Notes: generated by a model from the sequence alone, not told the origin. DNA of 64,000 nucleotides from Endozoicomonas sp. Mp262 (GCF_025643335.1 NZ_CP092489.1:3048501-3112500), one strand, 5' to 3'. Shown: positions 8,663 to 18,330, counted from the stretch's first letter. Translations and numbers: made by a program.

Positions 8663-8761
8663 CTATTTTTCAGGGGAGAGTGTGATACCCAGTAAAAGTG
8701 CCATGCCATAGCATGTGGGGATAATTAATGAGATGGCCAGAATGATATAGTCTATAGCCAT
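8663..8761 (-). CDS. 32-residue single-span membrane protein
   Basis: Read on the minus strand, an ATG at 8761 opens a 32-codon frame ending at TAG (8663-8665). The peptide starts MAIDYIILAISLIIPTCYGM and continues ALLLGITL before SPEK, i.e. one hydrophobic segment spanning most of the protein with a charged tail. A textbook Shine-Dalgarno, AGGAGA, lies 6 bases before the ATG, the strongest argument that it is real. It ends beside a hairpin. Its size and shape resemble small subunits or regulators of membrane complexes, but I recognise no family. Confidence 0.6.
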   Translation of the reverse strand: MAIDYIILAISLIIPTCYGMALLLGITLSPEK

Positions 8762-9014
8762 GCTATTTCTCCTGGTTTTTATTGTTGTTTGTATATGACT
8801 CGTTTTAAACCTGTGATCAGATCTTATATGAGCATGCGTGACTACTTATACCATGAATTCACGTAAAAAATACACTTCTTGCTTTTGAATAATGGACTCT
8901 CTCAATAGGGCTTTAAAATGTGCGATTGATATTACTATAAATTGAATGGCTTAATGATCTGTTAACTACAATCATATGATTTGCATATCTGATCTTGTGT
9001 TCAAGGAGGCCGTC

Positions 9015-9443
9015 ATGTTTAAGCGAGTGAAGGCTGTTATCTGTATTTTTTTTCTTGGTTTCACATTATCAATGGGCATTACATTTGCTGGAGCACCTAT
9101 TAAACTGGATCAGTTTGGGGACTTGGGAGAGATCATCGGCCTCGAATTTTATAATGAGAATTATATATTTCTTATTTCCCGGAAAAAACTTTTTGTTTTT
9201 ATCAGAGAAAATAATGAAAGCGATATTTTTCCAGCTCATCAGTATAGATATTATGAATTGAGTGATGATGCTATCAGGGCTGAGTTTTCCAGGAAAAAAC
9301 AGCGAATAATGATCATTCATAAAAACGCAAGCTACACAGTCTGTCCTGTGGATGAAGAAAAAGGAGTGCTAGAAGATGCTTTCGAAACACTTGAAATTGA
9401 AGTTGGGAGAGGTATAGGTGATATTAAAGAAAGCCAGTGTTGA
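9015..9443 (+). CDS. N-terminal part of a split secreted beta-propeller-like protein
   Basis: I take the ATG at 9015, which has AAGGAGG just upstream and gives a clear signal peptide (VKAVICIFFLGFTLSMGITFA). The mature part reads as beta-strand repeats (IIGLEFYNENYIFLISRKKL, EFSRKKQRIMIIHKN). The 142-residue frame ends within a 26-base overlap with the next frame (+1), which lacks a signal peptide and continues the same repeat style to a WD40-like end. The simplest reading is one gene of about 400 codons broken by a single indel near 9418-9441; translational coupling of two genes is the alternative. Confidence 0.6.
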   Translation: MFKRVKAVICIFFLGFTLSMGITFAGAPIKLDQFGDLGEIIGLEFYNENYIFLISRKKLFVFIRENNESDIFPAHQYRYYELSDDAIRAEFSRKKQRIMIIHKNASYTVCPVDEEKGVLEDAFETLEIEVGRGIGDIKESQC

Positions 9444-10194
9444 TGCATATAGTGGTGTAATTATAGTGCCAGGAGTAGGCCCTGATACCCTTTTAATCAG
9501 GGATTATGATTGCAATTCCATCACTGAGTGTAAGATTGGTTTTGTTCCACAGGAGGGTAGTTCGATTTATATGACCCCAAACTATCGGCAGTTGCTTCAT
9601 ATCCAAGGAGAGGTGTTTCATGTATGGGGGAACCATCGGTTAAGGCGTCGATTGTATCTCTGGGAATACGAATATGGGGGTAAATTATTTGGTTTAAAAT
9701 TTAGAAATAAACCTATTAAATGCTCAACAGTAAGTGAGAATAAGGATCGGGTAGCTTTATCATTAGATGATGGTCAAGTGTTAATATTTCAAAGAAATAT
9801 CTCGAATGCAGGGTGGTCAACGACCGGTCACTTGTGTGGTACGATGCCAGATAATCCTGTAGCAAGCTTCAGGCATCCAGGGGAAGGTAAGATTAATTTT
9901 GCGAAGTTTGGTCATAAAGATCAACATTTGCCGACATTGCAACAACATATTGAAGCGAGTAAAAGTACAGCCTATATCTGGCGAAGGCAACATAAACATG
10001 AATTGAATCCCATTAAAGGGAATCCGGGAGGGAAGATACTTTATCCGGTAGAGGAGTATCCATGGTTAACAGACACTTCTACTGTTTTGAATTTTGACGT
10101 GCCAATGCTTCAAGCTGCATTAAGTCCATGTGGTCGTTATGTAGTAACGGTTTCTACCGCAGAGCTTCAAATCTGGAGAGTTCCACAGGAGTAG
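9418..10194 (+). CDS. C-terminal part of the split beta-propeller-like protein
   Basis: This 258-codon frame opens with a GTG at 9418 inside the previous gene and has no signal peptide. It shows WD40/beta-propeller-like strands, for instance KDRVALSLDDGQVLIFQRN near residue 110 and the closing LSPCGRYVVTVSTAELQIW, whose GRYVVT...LQIW pattern is typical of WD repeats. It most likely belongs to the same protein as the preceding frame. Function unknown; the combined protein would be periplasmic or exported. It is convergent with the TolC-like gene. Confidence 0.6.
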   Translation: MILKKASVDAYSGVIIVPGVGPDTLLIRDYDCNSITECKIGFVPQEGSSIYMTPNYRQLLHIQGEVFHVWGNHRLRRRLYLWEYEYGGKLFGLKFRNKPIKCSTVSENKDRVALSLDDGQVLIFQRNISNAGWSTTGHLCGTMPDNPVASFRHPGEGKINFAKFGHKDQHLPTLQQHIEASKSTAYIWRRQHKHELNPIKGNPGGKILYPVEEYPWLTDTSTVLNFDVPMLQAALSPCGRYVVTVSTAELQIWRVPQE

Positions 10195-10201
10195 GGTGTA
10201 T

Positions 10202-10220
10202 AAACGTCAACAGCCCCTAA
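10202..10220. repeat. solo terminal repeat of the MITE family
   Basis: AACGTCAACAGCCCCTA equals the outer end of the MITE-like elements at 12585-12868 and 27862-28126. It overlaps the 3' end of the TolC-type gene: its CTA is that gene's TAG stop codon on the minus strand. Confidence 0.6.
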
Positions 10221-11572
10221 TTATTGCTATTATAAATTCCTTTGACATGCCAGCTTGTTGGAATATGCAGTTTTAGCTTATTCAGAATCTGCCCCATACA
10301 GGCGAGAACATCAAACTGTGCCGCGAGTACCTGATATTGTGCCTGGGTGTACTGGCCTTCTGCCTGATAACTTTCGCTCTCACTGTTGAGCAGGTCAATC
10401 AGGCTGCGTCTGCCAATATCGTATTGTTTTTTGTAGGAGTCAGCGGTTTTTTGGCTGGCATCCTGATACTTTGCCAGGTGAGGTTCCTGCTCCAGGGTTA
10501 GCTGAAGCCTTGCCCAGGCGTGACGGAGTCGAACCAGGATATCCCGGTGTGTTTCCTGTTGGTTGGCCCTGCTTTCTTCGGCTCGGTAGGCGGCTGCCTG
10601 ACGTTTTGCCGAGTGGGCACCACCGCTAAACAGGTTGTAGGATAATGATACGACGGCCATGGTATCGTCATGCCGCCCTTCCATGCCATTGACATTTTTA
10701 TCCCAGCGTTTGGTGACAGACAGGTTGACGGAAGGCAGGAAAAGGCTGCGGCTCTGGTCATAGGCGGCCTCTGATGACTTCACCTCATGGCCCATGGCGA
10801 GGAGTGCCGGGTGTTCACTGACGGTAATCTTAATGGCTTCATCCAGACTTTCAGGCAGATAGGCGTATTCGAAAGAAGGGGGCGTCAGTTCGCCAGGAAA
10901 CTGGTTGGTTAACTTGATATAGCTGCTTTCAGCATCTTTCAGGTGATGAGTGGTTTTAATCAGTTCTGCCTGTGCACGGGCAAGTCGTCCATCAATCTGA
11001 TAAAGCTCGGACTCGTTACTAATGCCCTGTACTGATCGATGCAGTATAAAACGATGTATGCGTTGATGAACTTCCAGATTTTTTTGGGCTATCTCTACTT
11101 GTTTTCTTGAGTTGAGTACATCGAAGTAAACCTCACTGACTTTTTGGGCCAGTGATTCAGCTGTGACCCTTAGTTTTTCCTGGTCGGCATACTTTTGTTC
11201 TTTCGACTTCTCAAGCTCATGGGTTGTAGAGAAACCGTGAAAAAGGTTTTGGTTAATGGAAAGTGAGTTTTGGTGAACCTTGAAATTGTGCTGGTTGAGG
11301 GGTGGCTTATCGCCTCTGTCACGGGTTAAGGGGCTATCCAGTCGTTGGTAGCCAATGCCGGTGTGGATATCTACCGTGGGCAGATAACCGCTTCGTGCTT
11401 CATTCACTGCCGTTGCGCTGGCCTGGAAACGGTTGAGGGATGCCTGGGCCTGGGGGTTATTCTCAAGGGTTGTGTTTATAGCTTCTTGCAGGGTTTCAGC
11501 CCATGCAGTATCAGATTCAAATAGCAATATCATCAAAAGCGTGACTATCGAAGTAGACAATTTTTTATTCAT
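10217..11572 (-). CDS. TolC-family outer membrane efflux/secretion channel
   Basis: The 451-residue protein has a signal peptide (cleavage likely after TAWA at about 25) and the two-repeat architecture of the TolC superfamily. The start TLQEAINTTLENNPQAQASL and the second half (DEAIKITVSEHPALLAMGHE) mark the repeats; SLSYNLFSGGAHSAKRQAA and YDIGRRSLIDLLNSESES are typical beta-barrel/helical hairpin sequences. It would form the outer-membrane exit duct for type I secretion or drug efflux, but no membrane-fusion or ABC partner is next to it. The stop codon coincides with a solo MITE end. Confidence 0.88.
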   Translation of the reverse strand: MNKKLSTSIVTLLMILLFESDTAWAETLQEAINTTLENNPQAQASLNRFQASATAVNEARSGYLPTVDIHTGIGYQRLDSPLTRDRGDKPPLNQHNFKVHQNSLSINQNLFHGFSTTHELEKSKEQKYADQEKLRVTAESLAQKVSEVYFDVLNSRKQVEIAQKNLEVHQRIHRFILHRSVQGISNESELYQIDGRLARAQAELIKTTHHLKDAESSYIKLTNQFPGELTPPSFEYAYLPESLDEAIKITVSEHPALLAMGHEVKSSEAAYDQSRSLFLPSVNLSVTKRWDKNVNGMEGRHDDTMAVVSLSYNLFSGGAHSAKRQAAAYRAEESRANQQETHRDILVRLRHAWARLQLTLEQEPHLAKYQDASQKTADSYKKQYDIGRRSLIDLLNSESESYQAEGQYTQAQYQVLAAQFDVLACMGQILNKLKLHIPTSWHVKGIYNSNN

Positions 11573-11736
11573 TGAGAGTAAAGCCTGCTATGAATTTGAT
11601 ATATCCGGTTATGACATCTGGGGGTTTGCTTTTAATCTATGGCTGTATGAGGCTAGCACAAATGTAGTATTTGTCAGGAAGGAAGTGATTTAGGAATATT
11701 GTAATAAATAAAATAAAGAAATAAGGATGTAAAAAA

Positions 11737-12576
11737 ATGAGAATTTTAAGCTATAAAAAATTATTGATCACAGGATTTTTGGCGTTAGTGGCTATGGCTG
11801 TCAGGGCTTCACCGGTTCTGGATGAGCGTGGACTCAGCTCTGAGCTGGTTCCAGGAGGGATTTACATTGGCCATGCCGAGCCGGGAACCCAGATATTCTA
11901 TGAAGGAGAGGCGGTTAGAGTTTCAAAACAGGGGTGGTTTATACTGGGATTTGGTCGTAATGCTGAACTGGTACAACACTATCAACAGGTTTTACCCGGT
12001 AAGCCCCCTGAAGAGGTCGAGCTAAAACTGCAACCCAGGGAATATAAAATTCAAAGGATTAATGGCGTAGCAAAAAAGTATATTCAGCCAGCCAAGGCTG
12101 TACTTGCCCGAATTCAACTTGAAAATGGTCTTGTTAAAGAGGCAAGAACCCTTGATTCCGGTTATACCGATTTTTTTGAAGGGTTTAGCTGGCCATTAAC
12201 AGGGCCTGTAACCGGTGTTTACGGGAGTCAGCGATACTTTAATGGCAAGCCTCGCAGACCCCATTATGGTGTGGATGTTGCGGCTCCGGTGGGTACGCCA
12301 GTGGTTGCTCCTGCTGATGGTGTAGTCACTCTGGCAGAGTCAGATTTATATTTTTCCGGGGGAACGGTGATTATGGATCATGGCTTTGGCCTCTCTTCCA
12401 GTTTTTTGCATCTTAGCCGGGTATCTGTGGCCAGGGGGCAGGTGGTTAAAAGGGGGGATACGATTGGTCTGGTTGGAGCGACAGGTCGAGTTACCGGGGC
12501 ACACCTGGACTGGCGTATAAACTGGTTTGATAAGCGCCTTGATCCCCAATTGCTGGCAGGGGCGCAGAATCGTTAA
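11737..12576 (+). CDS. secreted M23 (LytM) peptidoglycan endopeptidase
   Basis: This 279-residue protein has a signal peptide (hydrophobic residues 9-24, cleavage after RAS/VRA) and a C-terminal M23 metallopeptidase domain from about residue 150. Zinc and catalytic residues are present: H176 and D180 (RPHYGVDVAAPVGTPV), H225 (SSFLHLS) and H257 (AHLDWR). All key positions are kept, so it should be an active cell-wall endopeptidase. No LysM domain is seen in the N-terminal half, which is probably a beta-rich regulatory region. A MITE-like element begins 8 bases after the stop. Confidence 0.9.
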   Translation: MRILSYKKLLITGFLALVAMAVRASPVLDERGLSSELVPGGIYIGHAEPGTQIFYEGEAVRVSKQGWFILGFGRNAELVQHYQQVLPGKPPEEVELKLQPREYKIQRINGVAKKYIQPAKAVLARIQLENGLVKEARTLDSGYTDFFEGFSWPLTGPVTGVYGSQRYFNGKPRRPHYGVDVAAPVGTPVVAPADGVVTLAESDLYFSGGTVIMDHGFGLSSSFLHLSRVSVARGQVVKRGDTIGLVGATGRVTGAHLDWRINWFDKRLDPQLLAGAQNR

Positions 12577-12584
12577 TAAGTAGT

Positions 12585-12868
12585 TAGGGACTGTTGACGT
12601 TTGATCGTGAACTCAGTGGCTCGTAAAGCGGTTTTCCGCAATACCCAATGGGGCACGCCGGGCGGACTGGTGCAGGCATAGTTGTTCTACGTCAAGCCAG
12701 TCCAACGCAGTCGGAAAGCCGCTTTACGAGCCACCCGAAGGGCCAAAACCAGCGATTCCGTGCCGTCGTTGCAGTAGCTTGAAAGACGTGAGTATTCCTG
12801 CGCTACTGCGTCTAGCCACGAAACCGCTGGTTTTGGCTGAGCTCACGATCAAACGTCAACAGTCCCTA
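12585..12868. mobile_element. MITE-like element, copy 1
   Basis: The 284-base non-coding element has terminal inverted repeats: TAGGGACTGTTGACGTTTGA at the left pairs with the right end (TCAAACGTCAACAGTCCCTA). Both ends carry TA, consistent with a TA target duplication as made by IS630/mariner-type transposases. Inside, two further inverted repeats exist: one built on GTGGCTCGTAAAGCGG, one on CCAAAACCAGCG, giving a twin-hairpin structure. The same element occurs inverted at 27862-28126. It separates the M23 peptidase gene from msrA. Confidence 0.8.
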
Positions 12869-12954
12869 GCAGTAGCGCTAATATCCTTAAACAGGCAGTA
12901 GGGAATGGGAGGTCAGTATTCCCCACTCTCTACTCCAGTATCAGGTTAATTGAA

Positions 12955-13590
12955 ATGGCTGTTTTTGATAAACAACGACTGCCTTCGGCAGAAGAGGCGC
13001 TGCCAGGCCGGTCAACCCCTGTTTCTGTGCCATCAAGACACTTTATTAACGGGCACTCATTAGCACCTCCCTTTCCTGATAATATTGAATTGATTTATCT
13101 GGGAATGGGGTGCTTTTGGGGGGCAGAAAGGCTCTTTTGGCAGCAGGGAGGTGTTTGGACAACGGCTGTGGGTTATATGGGAGGGTATACAGCCAACCCC
13201 ATCTATGAAGAGGTGTGTTCAGGGCTGACGGGGCATGTTGAGGTTGTGCTGGTGGGATATGATCCACAGATCATTGCCACCGATAGTGTTATCCGGCTCT
13301 TTTGGGAAACTCATGACCCCACCCAGGGCATGAGACAGGGGAATGATAAGGGCTCCCAATACCGGTCAGCAATCTTTGTGACCTCCCCGGTGCAGCATGA
13401 GCTGGCCATAAGATCGCTGGAGCGGTATCAGAAAGCTCTCAGTACGCAGGAAGGTGGCAAAATAACCACTGCTATCGAGCAGGCTGGCACGTTTTACTAT
13501 GCGGAGGAGTACCATCAGCAGTATCTGGGAAAAAATCCAGGAGGTTACTGCGGTATTGGGGGAACTGGAGTCTGTTTGCCTAACGAATAA
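12955..13590 (+). CDS. msrA: peptide-methionine (S)-S-oxide reductase MsrA
   Basis: MsrA reduces the S-epimer of oxidised methionine. The catalytic motif GMGCFWGAE has the nucleophilic cysteine at residue 53, and [20 protein letters not shown] plus the late [20 protein letters not shown] are family signatures including the recycling cysteines. At 211 residues it equals the E. coli enzyme, including the N-terminal extension of about 45 residues. It stands alone downstream of the MITE and is convergent with mnmC. Confidence 0.95.
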   Translation: MAVFDKQRLPSAEEALPGRSTPVSVPSRHFINGHSLAPPFPDNIELIYLGMGCFWGAERLFWQQGGVWTTAVGYMGGYTANPIYEEVCSGLTGHVEVVLVGYDPQIIATDSVIRLFWETHDPTQGMRQGNDKGSQYRSAIFVTSPVQHELAIRSLERYQKALSTQEGGKITTAIEQAGTFYYAEEYHQQYLGKNPGGYCGIGGTGVCLPNE

Positions 13591-13629
13591 AAAAAGCGGG
13601 TAACCCGGGAAATAGATACAGGCTACCCG
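13589..13629 (-). terminator. rho-independent terminator for mnmC
   Basis: On the minus strand CGGGTA (13629-13624) pairs with TACCCG (13602-13597), followed by C and a run of T (13595-13589). It abuts the msrA stop codon. Confidence 0.7.
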
Positions 13630-13743
13630 AACGCAGTTTGCTGAGTTAAAACCCTTCAGAATTTAAATGAACATGCCACTTAAGATAGTCGTGTTCTTCA
13701 AGTTTTCCGTAAGTGAATATCCGTAATTTGTTGTGAATAATTC

Positions 13744-15768
13744 TTATTTTGGCTGAGTGGTGGTTGCCGGGGGCTCATTTCTGGATAACCCCCTGACAAG
13801 GTATCTGACAGGGTTAAGGTGAGCCAGTATATCCTGTGGAACCGGACTGGGGTCCCCATTGATCATTGCTGCCAGAATTTCTCCTGCTAACGGGCAGGTG
13901 ATCAGTCCCCTGGAGCCATGCCCTGCGGTTATATAGAGTCCACTGAGAAATTCAGGGGCCTTGCTAAAGGGGTGCTTTCGGTTTTTTCTTAGTGGTGCAA
14001 AGTCATTCAAAAAGACTTTCCTGTCAACAATGGGGCCAACAAGAGGGAGATAGTCGGGGGTTGTGGAACGGAATCCTGCTTTTCCTCCTTCTATCTGACA
14101 ACGGCCTTCATCAAGAGCCTGGGTAAATGACGGTAGCCATGCTGATTGCATGGTTAGGTTTCGTTCATGATCAGCATCACTGACCGACAGGTCGTCCGAG
14201 TGAAAATCAAAGGTGGCTCCCAGGGTATGGGCCTGTTGCCAGGCCGGTGCCACATAACCCTCACCACAGACTACGCTGCCAAGCTTGCTGCTGTGTTCAG
14301 TGGCTTTAACCCGGGTGACCTGTCCGCGAATTCCCTTGATGGGTAAGTGGGATAACTGGGGCAATTGTATGCTGGATAATCCGCCAGCGATAATCACGGT
14401 ATTCGCTGTCATGAATGGCTGTTCCTGGCTTTTTAATAGCCAGTTATTAGTGGTTTTAATCAGCTCATCAATAGCCACCCCGGTTTTGACCGTAATATGG
14501 GGATGGTCAACCAGGGCCTGGCAAACAGAGGGAGGACTGACCCAGCCGGCTTCAGGAAAATACAGCCCGTTATGCTCAATAGGCAAGCCGGCGATGCTGG
14601 AGAGTTGCTTTTTATTCAGTAACTGCAGAACCTCATCCGGTAACTGATAGTGCAACTGTTGATAGCGGCGAGTGATTGATTCAGAGGTACATAGCTGGAT
14701 GACCCCACAGGGATGTTGCAGGCCGGGATGCTGTTTCTCCAATTGCCTTAACCGGTTGAGTGTAAAGCTATAGCCCTGTAATACCAGTTGGCTTAGCGGA
14801 GTGTTATTTGCCGATAGCTTGGCGTAGAGGATGCCCTGGGGGTTGCCGGAGGCTTCAGTGGCTAACTGCGGGTGCCGTTCCAGTAGCGTGACCTTCCAGC
14901 CCCGTTCAGCAAGGGAGCGTGCACAACTGGTGCCTGCCAGGCCACCACCGATAACAACTGCACTCCGGTCAGGGGAATGGTGACTGGGTATTTGGTTCCA
15001 TACTGCCTGAGGTACTGCTTGTTCTGGCATTTGCTGAAGTTGGCCGCAAATCATATGGCGCTTTCGACCAAACCCCGGGGTTTTCTCAATAGAAAATCCG
15101 GCTTGCTGGAGACCATTCCTTACCATTCTGGCAGCGGTAAACGTGGCATAAGTGGCATTTTCAGCACTTTTCTCAGCCAGGGTTCTGAATAATCCGGGTT
15201 GCCACATACCCGGATTTTTGGAAGGGGCAAAACCATCAAGAAACCAGGCGTTAACTTTGGCTTCAATGCCGGGAAGGGTGTTCAGCGCGTCTCCCACAAG
15301 CAGGGTCAGGCGGATGCGACCTTCGGCAAATATCAGGTGGTGGAATCCCTGGCAAGCAGGCATATAGGCCTCAAGGAGCAAATGGCTGTATGTGGCAAGC
15401 TCGGGCCATAGTGATAAGGCTTTTTTCAGGTCACGGGTGCTTAGTGGGTACTTCTCTGTGGAAATAAAGTGCAGCTGGCCTGTTGCTGGCGCATGTTGTT
15501 CAAACAATTGCCAGGCGCATAAAAAGTTCAGGCCGGTGCCAAAACCTGTTTCCCCGATTACAAAGGTTTGATTAGGGGTCTTTGCCCTGTGTAGTTGGCT
15601 AAAGCGCTCTTGAAGTTTGTTGTGGTCCAGAAAAACATAACGGGTTTCTTCAATGCCTGAGACTTTGGAGAAATAGACATCGTCAAACTGGCTCGACACG
15701 GGCTGACCGTTATCATCCCATTCCAGGGTGGCGTTCATAGTGGCATGGGTAGAAGAGCTATTAGGCAT
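13744..15768 (-). CDS. mnmC: bifunctional tRNA 5-methylaminomethyl-2-thiouridine biosynthesis protein MnmC
   Basis: MnmC completes the mnm5s2U modification at the tRNA wobble position. The 674-residue protein has both domains: an N-terminal SAM methyltransferase (about residues 1-245, with VIGETGFGTGLNFLCAW as the SAM site and WFLDGFAPSKNPGMW) and a C-terminal FAD oxidoreductase (from about 268, AVVIGGGLAGTSCARSLAER as dinucleotide-binding motif and GNPQGILYAKLS). Length agrees with full-length MnmC. It lies 20 bases downstream of dusC on the same strand, so the two tRNA-modification genes form an operon. Confidence 0.96.
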   Translation of the reverse strand: MPNSSSTHATMNATLEWDDNGQPVSSQFDDVYFSKVSGIEETRYVFLDHNKLQERFSQLHRAKTPNQTFVIGETGFGTGLNFLCAWQLFEQHAPATGQLHFISTEKYPLSTRDLKKALSLWPELATYSHLLLEAYMPACQGFHHLIFAEGRIRLTLLVGDALNTLPGIEAKVNAWFLDGFAPSKNPGMWQPGLFRTLAEKSAENATYATFTAARMVRNGLQQAGFSIEKTPGFGRKRHMICGQLQQMPEQAVPQAVWNQIPSHHSPDRSAVVIGGGLAGTSCARSLAERGWKVTLLERHPQLATEASGNPQGILYAKLSANNTPLSQLVLQGYSFTLNRLRQLEKQHPGLQHPCGVIQLCTSESITRRYQQLHYQLPDEVLQLLNKKQLSSIAGLPIEHNGLYFPEAGWVSPPSVCQALVDHPHITVKTGVAIDELIKTTNNWLLKSQEQPFMTANTVIIAGGLSSIQLPQLSHLPIKGIRGQVTRVKATEHSSKLGSVVCGEGYVAPAWQQAHTLGATFDFHSDDLSVSDADHERNLTMQSAWLPSFTQALDEGRCQIEGGKAGFRSTTPDYLPLVGPIVDRKVFLNDFAPLRKNRKHPFSKAPEFLSGLYITAGHGSRGLITCPLAGEILAAMINGDPSPVPQDILAHLNPVRYLVRGLSRNEPPATTTQPK

Positions 15769-15788
15769 TATTCAGGTCTTCCGGATTC

Positions 15789-16769
15789 TCAGGAGGTGAA
15801 AAGTCTATCTGAAATGGCTTGGGAACAGTTTAGTCGCTTTATTTGCTGGAATAGAGCCATAGCCTGTTCAGAGTTTTTACTCATCATGCCCAGCCACTGC
15901 TTGAGGCGGCCGGTGATATAGCGGTTGGTGTCGGTAATAAAGTAAGGATGCTCTTGCGCAGGATAATGGCTGAAATCCATTACTTTTTTGACAAATCCTT
16001 GCAGCAGGGGCAGAGCCTGGCTCCAGAGATGGTCTTGGGACAGGCCTGCCTGGTCAGTTTTGATCTGTAGGGCCAATAACGGGTTTCTTAAAATTCCCCG
16101 CCCTATCATGATCCGGTGACAACCCGAAACTTTCTGGATTTGCCGGGCGTCTTCCACCGTCCAGATATCACCATTGGCAATCACCGGGATACCAATGCTT
16201 TCCCTGATACGGGCAAGCCACTGCCAGTGGGCGGGTGGACGGTAAGCCTGGACTTTGGTTCTGGCATGAACCGCCAGTGCGGAGGCGCCAGCGCTGGCGA
16301 TGGCGTGGGCATTTTCCAGGGCCAAATCCGTATTATCATAACCCAGGCGCATTTTTGCAGTGACCGGGACTGATTCAGGTACTTGTTGCCGGATGGTTTT
16401 GACAATGCGGTGAATCAGCTCTGGTTCTTTCAACAGGACAGCACCCCCTTTATGTTTATTAACAGTGCGAGCCGGACAGCCGAAATTTAAATCAACACCC
16501 AAAGCTCCCATTTTGGCCGCTTTTTCTGCGTTGAGAGCCATCATTTCCGGGTTATTGCCCAGCAATTGAATATGAACCGGAGTTTGATTTCTGGTGGTGC
16601 AACCATGACGAAGCTCCGGACAAAGCCGGTAAAAGGTGGAGGATGGGAGTCTGGTATTGGTAATACGGACAAATTCTGTGACGCAGAGGTCAAGGCCGCC
16701 TGCCTCTGACAGAAGTTCCCTCATCAAATAATCAACGACGCCCTCCATTGGGGCGAGGGTTATATGCAT
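15789..16769 (-). CDS. dusC: tRNA-dihydrouridine(16) synthase DusC
   Basis: DusC uses FMN and NADPH to reduce U16 of tRNA. Signatures are APMEGVVDYLMRELL at the N-terminus, VDLNFGCPARTVNKHKGGAV with the catalytic cysteine, VTAKMRLGYDNTDL and RIMIGRGILRNPLL. The N-terminal APMEGV and overall length of 326 residues separate it from DusA and DusB. It is the first gene of a dusC-mnmC pair and is divergent from the phosphoesterase gene. Confidence 0.93.
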   Translation of the reverse strand: MHITLAPMEGVVDYLMRELLSEAGGLDLCVTEFVRITNTRLPSSTFYRLCPELRHGCTTRNQTPVHIQLLGNNPEMMALNAEKAAKMGALGVDLNFGCPARTVNKHKGGAVLLKEPELIHRIVKTIRQQVPESVPVTAKMRLGYDNTDLALENAHAIASAGASALAVHARTKVQAYRPPAHWQWLARIRESIGIPVIANGDIWTVEDARQIQKVSGCHRIMIGRGILRNPLLALQIKTDQAGLSQDHLWSQALPLLQGFVKKVMDFSHYPAQEHPYFITDTNRYITGRLKQWLGMMSKNSEQAMALFQQIKRLNCSQAISDRLFTS

Positions 16770-16883
16770 GCTGTAAACGGGTATTCTGAAAATGGGAAAA
16801 TTTAGCAGAAGTGCCGGTGTCAGGGAATGAGGAGTAATGCGACTCCCCTCCCTATTTGTGATTTGCCAGAAAGTAAGGTAACA

Positions 16884-18302
16884 ATGAATGAATCAATGAA
16901 TAAAAAAATAATACACTTCCCCATGAATTTTAACCTGTTCTTTAGTGCCCGGCGGTATGCCACCACATTTTTATTGATGATCTGTTGCCTGTCTCTACAG
17001 GCTGAAACCATTGTCAGCTGCCCCCGGGGAATGCAATACCAGTCCGCCACCTGTTATTCCGTTTGTCCGGAAAATTATGATCAGGAAGGGGTTTATTGCA
17101 GGGCGCAATGCCGGGATGGTTACAGTTATAATAACCTGACCAGCCAATGTTCAAAGGGCTTCTTTGGTGCTTTTTATACGCCGGATCGAAAACAGCGGAG
17201 CATTGCTTACCCCAGTACCTGTGAGTCCACGAGTTTTACCCGGGCAGTGGATACCCGTGCTGATCCGGAGGTTTTTACTTTGCTGATAGCCTCTGATACC
17301 CAGTTACCCTGGGGTCCTCCCGGTCGTCGTAGTTCAGCAGATTCAGAGCTGGTGTTTGGGAAAAAAAGCAATCACCAGCAAGTGGAGGCAATGAATGCCA
17401 TTCAGCAGGTGGCTCACACCCATGGCGGTACCAATATTACCGGTCAGTGGCCAAATACATCCTACGTTACCAGGGGGGGAGGCGCTGTTACTAAACCGCT
17501 TGGTTTGATTTTGAATGGTGATTTGACCGCCTACTGGCATGACTGGCAGGTGGATCTCTATAAACAGTATTACCATACAGCGGCCACTGATGAGCCAGGT
17601 GTTGCCAATTTAAAACTAAAGTTATTTCCGGGGCTGGGTAACCATGACTATGCCAATAACCTGAATAGGGGGGGGCAGGGTTGCTGGTGGAACCGTAACC
17701 TGGAATATATGGCCCTTGGTTATAATGGCTGTGCTAAAAATGCCACCCATTATATTAAGACTATGGTGAGTTGTAATGGCGTACCTAACTTTGAAAGCAA
17801 CAGGGTTACCAGTTTTGATGAGGGGAGTTTGGCTTACTCTTTTGATATCGGGCGTTATCATTTTATCCAGTTGAATAATCATCCCGCCTATACCGCTTCA
17901 GAAATAGGTATCACCGATGCTTTTGAATGGCTGCGACGGGATCTGGATAGTGCCTCACGGGCTGGTAAATATATCGTGATCAATTTCCATGATTATGGCG
18001 AGCATATGGGAATTTATAATCCCCAGTTTGTTAATTTGATGGCATCAAATACTAAAAATGTTATTGCGGTGTTTGTTGGTCATGTGCATCAGGTCTGGGG
18101 GCATACATACACAGTACCCCGCACCAATATACCGGTCTTTAGAAGTGGTGCTGCGGAGTATAATACGTTCTTGTTGGTCCAGTTTGGTAAGGACTATATG
18201 AATGTGGGGGTGGTTAGCAGTTTGCTGGGCACTCCCAGGTTTCTTAACCATAGTAGTCAGAGAAACTTAAAGACCTGGGAGTATTCAGATATTCTCAATT
18301 GA
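16884..18302 (+). CDS. secreted calcineurin-like metallophosphoesterase with Cys-rich N-terminus
   Basis: From the ATG at 16884 (GTAAGG upstream; an in-frame ATG at 16827 also exists) the product has 472 residues. A membrane-targeting segment (ATTFLLMICCLSLQA) precedes a cysteine-rich module of about 45 residues containing CPRGMQYQSATCYSVCP. The phosphoesterase core follows with all five motif types: IASDTQLPW, LNGDLTAYWHDW, GLGNHDYANN, INFHDYGEH and FVGHVHQVWGH. It is likely active on the cell surface or outside. Substrate unknown. Confidence 0.85.
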   Translation: MNESMNKKIIHFPMNFNLFFSARRYATTFLLMICCLSLQAETIVSCPRGMQYQSATCYSVCPENYDQEGVYCRAQCRDGYSYNNLTSQCSKGFFGAFYTPDRKQRSIAYPSTCESTSFTRAVDTRADPEVFTLLIASDTQLPWGPPGRRSSADSELVFGKKSNHQQVEAMNAIQQVAHTHGGTNITGQWPNTSYVTRGGGAVTKPLGLILNGDLTAYWHDWQVDLYKQYYHTAATDEPGVANLKLKLFPGLGNHDYANNLNRGGQGCWWNRNLEYMALGYNGCAKNATHYIKTMVSCNGVPNFESNRVTSFDEGSLAYSFDIGRYHFIQLNNHPAYTASEIGITDAFEWLRRDLDSASRAGKYIVINFHDYGEHMGIYNPQFVNLMASNTKNVIAVFVGHVHQVWGHTYTVPRTNIPVFRSGAAEYNTFLLVQFGKDYMNVGVVSSLLGTPRFLNHSSQRNLKTWEYSDILN

Positions 18303-18330
18303 GCAAGCCTGACAACAGCCCCTATGGTGA

